Source: Paracamarosporium sp. OC-R06-R3 (lineage: Eukaryota; Ascomycota; Dothideomycetes; Pleosporales; Didymosphaeriaceae). Taken from it: a stretch of DNA of 64,000 nt. How positions within the stretch are numbered: position 1 is the first letter of the stretch; each line of letters starts with the position of its first letter. Both the position numbers and the translations under genes were made by a program. Under the pieces are notes generated by a model. The model saw only the letters and a program-made list of their open reading frames with translations, searched no databases and was not told the DNA's origin. The stretch is from positions 186,875-250,874 of the forward strand of contig JACVRA010000054.1 of NCBI GenBank assembly GCA_019828545.1, read 5' to 3'. Shown here in pieces: positions 58,007 to 64,000 of this stretch.

Positions 58007-59248
58007 ATGGACTCATCGCCTGTCTTTCAACCCGCGCCTGCTCCTGTATCTACGCCTGAAGTCAACGACGATATACCGCTATACACAAAGCCCTCTCGCA
58101 CCAAAGTCCTCGAACTCCCCGAAAAGCAGCGCCAGCGGGCCGAATCCACCGCCACTCACGTTAGGCAAGAGCTCGATAACGGCCGCGTTCGCGGCGCCAT
58201 TCTACGCATCGCCCAAGTCTTCCACGAACCTTATATCCGGGACAAACCGTATGACAGCACCGAGTGGGATACCCTTCAAGTTGAGAAACGTCAACAGCGT
58301 GGGACCATGCCCGCAAAGTTGCACGCAACCAGGCCGCTACGTCCGCCGGCACGTCTCGCCGTGAGCGCGCCTGCCATTACGAAAAGCGCTTTGTCACGAC
58401 CTGTCCCTGCAAGTCCACTGGGAAACGCGTGGTCAGGAGAACATTACTGGAAACCACAATTCAGTCAGTTAGTGCCACGAAGTTCAATCTCGGAAGAAGA
58501 GGACGAAGGCGGATGTGCGCATAGCGACCCTGCGCGACGCGCAGTGTACGATTCTGTAATCGCGGACGTAGAGGCGTGCGCACGTGAGGTTAAGACCGAG
58601 GCTGCGCAGCGCGGCGAGCGAATCGTGGACGTAGAGTGCGACGTCGTAGCCGCCATGACAGTTCTAGAAGACAAAAACGCCAGCTATGCGTCCAATTGGG
58701 AGTTTCCTGTGCCGAAAGATGTTGTCTCGACTAATGAAAAGCTTGCCAGAGCCGAGAGCCGGGCCATTGCAATGAACTCAATTCATCATTATGTTGATTT
58801 CCGCAATTCGAAGATTTGGCTCCAGGTCGATCAGAACTCACTGCAGCATACGAACGTCCTCGACTACGCACACGCCAACCTTCGGATTATAAAGGAACAG
58901 AGGAGGAGCGCAGACTTGGAGCCTTCAGTGCCAGCGTATGGACTTGTGTATGCCGTGCAGATTCTTGGAGAAAAGATCAGAAGGCTGAAGGCTAGAGAGA
59001 GCTATGAAGAGAGCAGCGACGATGAAATGGTAGAGTATGGAAAGTTTCTTAAGAGTATACAGGAGGAACTCACGGTGGAGGAAGAGAGCCGCCGCCCAAG
59101 GAGAGATGTATCAGAAAGCGGGATTGAGAGGAGAAGATTGAAAGGAAAAGCACCTAGCGCCCTTGACCTGGCGACATGGGCATCGGAACTGAAAGACCTG
59201 GAGAAGACCGGAATCGAAAATTCCGATAATACCGAAGACTTCTTCTGA
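58007..59248 (+). CDS. Hypothetical fungal protein, coiled and charged
   Basis: Single-exon ORF of 413 codons. The N-terminus is Pro-rich (SSPVFQPAPAPVSTPEVND). A mid-segment HYWKPQFSQLVPRSSISEEEDE precedes a helical, charged C-terminal half with likely coiled coil (IHHYVDFRNSKIWLQVDQNS; ILGEKIRRLKARESYEESSDDE). No signal peptide, membrane helix or recognised domain. The long intact frame and its codon pattern support a real gene. Function unknown. Confidence 0.7.
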   Translation: MDSSPVFQPAPAPVSTPEVNDDIPLYTKPSRTKVLELPEKQRQRAESTATHVRQELDNGRVRGAILRIAQVFHEPYIRDKPYDSTEWDTLQVEKRQQRGTMPAKLHATRPLRPPARLAVSAPAITKSALSRPVPASPLGNAWSGEHYWKPQFSQLVPRSSISEEEDEGGCAHSDPARRAVYDSVIADVEACAREVKTEAAQRGERIVDVECDVVAAMTVLEDKNASYASNWEFPVPKDVVSTNEKLARAESRAIAMNSIHHYVDFRNSKIWLQVDQNSLQHTNVLDYAHANLRIIKEQRRSADLEPSVPAYGLVYAVQILGEKIRRLKARESYEESSDDEMVEYGKFLKSIQEELTVEEESRRPRRDVSESGIERRRLKGKAPSALDLATWASELKDLEKTGIENSDNTEDFF

Positions 59249-59325
59249 GAGCGCGAAGCAGGCCGCCTATATTCGAAATTCATCTGCCGCTAGGATATAC
59301 TGTACCGCCACAAGTCCACCGGAGA

Positions 59326-60608
59326 CTATGCCTTCTTTTCGAATAGTAGATGCGTGACACCCCACGTATCGCCGCCTTCCCACTTGAATAATTCCGCGCA
59401 TGCCATATAAAAGATCTGCCAACGGTTCCACCACGTAACAACGTCCTTTTCGCCATATGTTTCTACAAGGGAGGGCCAGATGTTGTCCTTGTTACTGAGC
59501 ATGGTTTTGAGCCAGTCTTCGCAGGTCTGGGCGTAGTGCTGCCCATTTACCCACCATTGTCGTTGTACTGAGAGGCTAGATTGGAAATAAAGCAGCAGAT
59601 CGGCCGAGGGCATTGTTCCTATGGAGGATTCAGTCAGCCGCTAGGTGAAAAAAGGACAGACAGGGAATGCTACAAAGCAAAAAAATTCCATACAACTGCA
59701 CCGCAGAAAGAAAAGGCAAGAGGATCATCAACATACCGCCGGTAAAGAAATACTCGCTCATCCACCCTCCCTCAAAGTCGTACGGCGTGTCCTTGTGGCA
59801 GAAGATATGCAAAAACAGCTTTCCGCCTGGACGCAATGCTCTCGACACCTTCTCCAGAAGTAACTGGTAGTTTTTCATGTGCTCAAAGAGTTCAATGGAC
59901 ACTACGCGGTCGAAGCTCTCGGCTTCGAATTCGTAGTCTACGACATCCCCGGTGATAACGGTGAGGTTAGTGAGACCCTTCGATTTGGCAACGCCATCAA
60001 TGTACTCTTTCTGGGTTCGCGAGTTGGAGAATGCAGTGATTTGGGAGTTGGGAAAGCGCTCTGCGAAGAACAGGGATGCGGAGCCCCAGCCACACCTATA
60101 GTGTAGTAGTTAGCCATCGTGTTCTATAGATCTCTCCGGATCAAATCAAAACACGTGACATAAGAATCTCCGAAACTTTGGCATGTCAGAAATATGAGTC
60201 TTACCCTAGGTCTAGTATCTTCATCCCATCCTTCAATTCCGCCCTCTCGACGTAAATGTCCAGCATAGCAACCTCAGCTTCCGCCAGGGTCTCATTGCCT
60301 CGCTCGTACAGACACGCGCTGTACTTCATCCTCGGGCCCAACATTCCCTTCAACACACCTGTTCCAACCTCATAGTGCTGCTCGTTTGCCTTTTTCGTCT
60401 CAATCGCAATGGGCCTCTCCCGTAATAACTTTACATAGCCCATCTTAGACTCATATGCTTCACTCAGTGACTGAGTTGCTATCTCTTGCAGACGCTGTCC
60501 AAGTTGCCGGCGGATTCCTAACCGGATGACGGGATGTGGGAGATATCCTGCATCGAGGATGGGATTGATGAGGGAGTCGGACATCAGATACTCAGAGAGG
60601 GCATTCAT
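59326..60608 (-). CDS. SAM-dependent methyltransferase, CFA-synthase-like
   Basis: Exons 60608-60205, 60095-59737 and 59618-59326 encode 351 residues. The first junction builds the SAM-binding loop MKILDLG|CGWGSASLFFAERFP; the second joins FFTGG|TMPSADLLLYF. The remaining marks AFSNSRTQKEYIDG, VVSIELFEHMKNYQLLLEKV, LRPGGKLFLHIFCHK and the C-terminal ARM-like helical end match the cyclopropane-fatty-acyl-phospholipid synthase / coclaurine N-methyltransferase-like family found in many fungi. It methylates a lipid or small amine; the substrate is not readable. An upstream in-frame TTG (60617) is not used as start. Confidence 0.88.
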
Positions 60609-61321
60609 GGTGGGCAACTCAATCGCAATGACCTAACACGGTGCCCACAGAAAAGAACAAAGAAATTAGAAGAGTCAGTGGGGAGATGTCTAAGGAGACA
60701 TTATATCGTGACTTTAAGGGCCATGTCGTTGAGAAGAATGCCGTTTCAAGTGCGAGGCTTGAAACGGCTAGCGTACGAGTAGTGTGACGTCAACGACTCA
60801 TGCAATTAGGAAAGGGCGTCGCGGGAGCACGCGAAAAACGTGGCCGCCAATATAGTATTCCTGATATTGTGTATCTCGGTCGTTCCTTGTAGGGACCCAT
60901 GAGTGAAACGGGTGGTGTTCAGTGGGCTAAATCGATTCCGATGTTGCTGAATAATAGGGCTAGGGGAAAACAGGAAGATGAGATATGGTCAAACTTGACA
61001 TTGAACGACTAGAACATCAACAACATTTAACTTTTGACATATTGCCTGTTCCAACAATTGAGGCTTGTCATAAAACCTAAGAGTTGTTTCGATGCAGACT
61101 TGCGTCTAACCAGGATATGCTTAGCGTGAACCTTAGCCATACCGTAGCCCTTGAACCGAGCCACAAAACAATCGTTCATCTTCAAGCAAGCCATCGCTTG
61201 CACTGCAAAACTGTCATGTTGGTTCTGCAAGCAAAGCCCTCCACCTTATGAACCAGAAGTGTATCCAGTTGGGGGCCGATAGGACCAGTGAGTGAACAAT
61301 ATGAGCCCTTGCCACCACGAT
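60609..61321. other. Intergenic
   Basis: About 710 bp between two minus-strand genes. Nothing recognised. Confidence 0.55.
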
Positions 61322-62581
61322 CTATACCCAATTACCCTCCTCACCACACTCTTCTTCAGCCGCCATGAACTCGGGTGAACATTTGCAACCTGGCACCTTG
61401 AGGTGCAATATCCCAGATTGCGTAGTCTCCACAAGCCAATCTGCCCACTGTATTTCAAGCTCGATCGTCAGCTTTGACTCACCAATCTCCAGGCGTGCAT
61501 CCTTCTGCTCCAATAGGTATTTACGGATCTGAATCGCGGCTTCGATGGGTTTTGGCGCCACAGCCTTCTTTTTCAGTGCTTTCGCCTCCTGCATCGCACT
61601 GGCTACCTTCACTTTAAGCATGCGCTCAAGACGGGAGAGCATGGACTCGCAAATGCTCTCAGAACGCACATGCTGCTTCAACAGGTTTTCAGCGTTTAGT
61701 TCTGCTTTGGCGATGTCCTGCATGTTTGCAGCCGCAGAACAAGGTTTTGTAGACGGGGATGTGAATGAAGAGTCACCTATAGAGCGGCAGACAAGGACAT
61801 CATCGAATGAAGAGTTTGGTTCGATGATGTCGGAGATTGCGAAGGAAGACTGGCTGGGAGTTGGGATCTCATTCTCGTCAGCGACATCCTTGATGGTCGT
61901 CTGCGAATTCTGGTCCTCATCTGTCGTCGGGTTATTATCGGTTGGGACACCAAATAGGCAAACCGCATGGACAGGACGCTTGTAAGGATCAAGAGGAACG
62001 ACCCCGGTCTGAACGTTTGTCTTCATAGAGTTGAAACTGGCTGCAAAGCTGTTTTCGGGCGTGAAGTTGATGGTCGAGTCGTAGCCAAAACCACCACGGG
62101 GATCACGCGTCGCGATGATCTTTCCTGAGTGAGCATCCACGAGATTGATAGGGCCGAGGCCGCTGTGGCTGATAATAGGCAAGTGCGGAACGATGGCAGG
62201 CTCGGGTTTTGTCCGCAGTGGTGCAATTACACTGTCCGACTCAGGTAGAGACGTGCTAGGCGCCAAGTTCATTATGGACGGCAGTTTTGCCGGCACCTTC
62301 ACGCTCGCCATGATCTCAGGATGTCCTACATCTTTAAGTTTCTGTGAACCCCACTCAAGGCAGTTCCCGGGAGCCAGCTTGGAAAGGAAAGGGGTCGAAT
62401 GAAGGCCTGCGTCTTGTATCCTCAGAAGCGAAGAAGAGAGAAAAGATGTGTGCGGGGATGAAGAAATGATTGTTGAATCGAATGAGGCGGGAGCAGATCG
62501 TGAAATCTTCGCACGGTTTGCTTCAGCGTTGTCTCCAGTATCTGCTGCGCGCTTCTTTGCAGTGGAACGGCCTGAAGTCAT
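61322..62581 (-). CDS. Hypothetical protein, probably nuclear
   Basis: Single-exon ORF, 419 residues. It starts MTSGRSTAKKRAADTGDN with a bipartite-like basic cluster suggesting nuclear import. The middle is disordered Ser/Pro/Asn-rich. Residues ~290-400 are helical (LSRLERMLKVKVASAMQEAKALKKK, IEAAIQIRKYLLEQKDARLEIGESKLTIELEIQW) and look like a folded or coiled C-terminal domain, ending with a CKC pair and an acidic tail. No family recognised. Confidence 0.7.
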   Translation of the reverse strand: MTSGRSTAKKRAADTGDNAEANRAKISRSAPASFDSTIISSSPHTSFLSSSLLRIQDAGLHSTPFLSKLAPGNCLEWGSQKLKDVGHPEIMASVKVPAKLPSIMNLAPSTSLPESDSVIAPLRTKPEPAIVPHLPIISHSGLGPINLVDAHSGKIIATRDPRGGFGYDSTINFTPENSFAASFNSMKTNVQTGVVPLDPYKRPVHAVCLFGVPTDNNPTTDEDQNSQTTIKDVADENEIPTPSQSSFAISDIIEPNSSFDDVLVCRSIGDSSFTSPSTKPCSAAANMQDIAKAELNAENLLKQHVRSESICESMLSRLERMLKVKVASAMQEAKALKKKAVAPKPIEAAIQIRKYLLEQKDARLEIGESKLTIELEIQWADWLVETTQSGILHLKVPGCKCSPEFMAAEEECGEEGNWV

Positions 62582-63397
62582 GCTTGGTACTTTTTGGATA
62601 GTTGTGATGTACGCAGTATAAGTTTCTTTAAGCCTGGGAAAGCTGGCCTCTTGGTGTTGTGCGGTTGAGAATAAGGGTGCGAGGGGGTTTAGAAGAGCAT
62701 AAACAACGAAGTGGATGCTCTTACGGAGGGAGGCCGAGTGGGGCTGGGATGATTCCCAGATGCATTAAAGTTAACCCTTAAGAATGATAAATGAAAAGGC
62801 AAGTAGTCTTTACCAAAAGATCGTGGACAACGTGATCGAAGCACTTGGGGCAGCGGATATATTTCGCGCGTGTAGAGTAGTCATTGCCGCTTCATAAACG
62901 CACATTTTACGAAGCGTGTGACGAAACGCGAAAGGGGCGCGTCTGCGAAATCGACGGCCTTCGAACACACGCGTGCGCTGAGCAGGGCGCGACCAAAGTG
63001 TGGGTGCCTGGCTACAGCACACTTATGACGATTGGCTCGCGCGCAGTAGTTTCTCGAAGTCTGAAACTAGGTCGAAGCGGCCTGGGTCACGTTATCGCGC
63101 TACGGATCTAGAATGAGCTTATGTTCTACCAACAAAATGCTGTCTATCATCTGCATCGTATATTGCACATCTTGACACAATTTATCATATTCTGTGTGCG
63201 TAAAGGGTTGCCCGAGTATTCTAGTAGGCAACTGAACAGCTTACAGATATGGCTACGGTGAGAAGGCCGGTCTTGTGTGACAGGTTGTGTATTACGATAA
63301 TCCCGAGCGCTGAACAGTGGTATCATGATATCTTTCGAAGTTGCTTCTAGCTCTTCTCTTACAAAGTTTGCTCCCAACTATTTAGTTTTCTTTCGCT
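62582..63397. other. Intergenic
   Basis: About 815 bp between the hypothetical protein's start and the RFC3 stop; includes AT-rich sequence near 62760-62800. No supported ORF. Confidence 0.55.
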
Positions 63398-64000
63398 TTA
63401 TTTTCCTTTCCCATGCGCCAACAGCTCCACACCCGTCCTCACTACACCAACCGTCGCACCCGTTTGGATCGTCTCGCTTCCACCACCGCTAAGTCGATAT
63501 TCGATATCCGCCAGCCCTGACATCCACGTCACCATCGTCTGTGACGGCACATCGTTCTTCACCAATTCCTCGCTCAACGCTGTCAGAATGTCCGCCAACG
63601 CAAGGCCCTTTTGCGTCTTGATAGTATTTATTGTCTTCAAACACTGCGTAATGTCGCCTGTTTCAAGCAGCATGTTGAGTATGTAGGTGATGTCTGCAGG
63701 GTGAGGTGCAGCTATGCAGTCGTAGATGGTAGTTTGGGTGATCTGGTCTCGTACAATGGTGCTTGGGTCTGGTGCAGGCTTGCCAGGCGGCTGTAGAGGT
63801 GTGCTCGATGCATGACACGCTTGTAGAACATTCAGCGCTCGTCGCATATCACCTTTGCTTAAGGATACGAGCGAGTCGGTCGCCTCTTGCGTGATGTTGA
63901 CCTTCTCTTCCTCGATGACTTTATCTACTAAATTCCGAATATCTCTATCCTTCAGCGGTGAGAAGCGGAACCGTGTACATCGGGAAAGAAGCGCTGGAGA
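63398..64000 (-). CDS. RFC3: Replication factor C subunit 3 (3' part)
   Basis: The last ~200 codons of a clamp-loader subunit; the frame is open at the right window edge, so the P-loop region lies outside. Visible are the sensor-1 end and arginine-finger RFC box (SPALLSRCTRFRFSPLKDRDI) and the sensor-2 helix (LSKGDMRRALNVLQACHAS). The C-terminal collar domain follows (IYDCIAAPHPADITYILNMLLETGDI .. LADIEYRLSGGGSE). These fit fungal Rfc3, one of the small RFC subunits that load PCNA at primer ends. Confidence 0.93.
   Translation of the reverse strand, partial: SPALLSRCTRFRFSPLKDRDIRNLVDKVIEEEKVNITQEATDSLVSLSKGDMRRALNVLQACHASSTPLQPPGKPAPDPSTIVRDQITQTTIYDCIAAPHPADITYILNMLLETGDITQCLKTINTIKTQKGLALADILTALSEELVKNDVPSQTMVTWMSGLADIEYRLSGGGSETIQTGATVGVVRTGVELLAHGKGK

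Noticed and set aside
1..64000. CRISPR arrays, rRNA or tRNA genes
   Set aside because: No regularly spaced repeats were seen; scanning by eye for tRNA B-box-like motifs gave no cloverleaf I could support.

Overview
The window is nuclear DNA of a filamentous ascomycete (Pezizomycotina). The evidence is short introns (about 45-140 nt) with GT..CTAAC/CTGAT..AG signals, dense genes on both strands, and characteristic fungal families: a 6-MSAS-type polyketide synthase, a Zn2Cys6 regulator, a CFEM/PTH11-like receptor, EPL1, a DUF2015 protein and a SUR1-type mannosyltransferase. Protein style suggests Dothideomycetes, perhaps Pleosporales, but that is inference from memory. Most genes are split, so exon structures below were rebuilt by hand from splice signals and reading-frame continuity.

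Left part (1-21.6 kb). The 3' end of a partially reducing polyketide synthase runs in from the left edge. Then come a short TLDc-like helical protein without a TLDc domain, a three-exon secreted lysine-rich repeat protein, a 98-residue single-pass membrane protein, a DAO-type FAD oxidoreductase and a possible small ORF. The divergent pair eL28 ribosomal protein / DUF2015 protein follows, then an MFS transporter, a patatin-like protein with altered active-site glycines, and a Zn2Cys6 transcription factor whose zinc cluster is split by an intron.

Middle (21.6-41 kb). About 5.5 kb shows no gene. After it lies a housekeeping block: EPL1 (NuA4 subunit), a SETD6/Rkm4-like SET methyltransferase divergent from KAE1 (t6A tRNA modification), a SUR1/CSH1-like inositolphosphoceramide mannosyltransferase, a multi-pass membrane protein of unknown role, and a small membrane protein divergent from the SNF1/AMPK beta subunit.

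Right part (41-64 kb). A gene-poor stretch contains a TA-rich, RIP-like remnant. It leads into an accessory region: a 942-residue secreted SGNH-hydrolase/fibronectin-III protein, a broken half of a DHA2-type MFS transporter, a TMEM53-like (DUF829) gene with frame breaks, a CFEM/PTH11-like receptor gene intact except for one in-frame TAG, a cytochrome P450 with unusual signature motifs and a CorA-like membrane protein. The window ends with a fungal hypothetical protein, a cyclopropane-fatty-acid-synthase-like methyltransferase, another hypothetical protein and the 3' part of replication factor C subunit 3.

The contrast between intact housekeeping genes and the concentration of broken or motif-altered genes between 47 and 54 kb is the clearest large-scale pattern. 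No CRISPR array, rRNA or convincing tRNA was seen.
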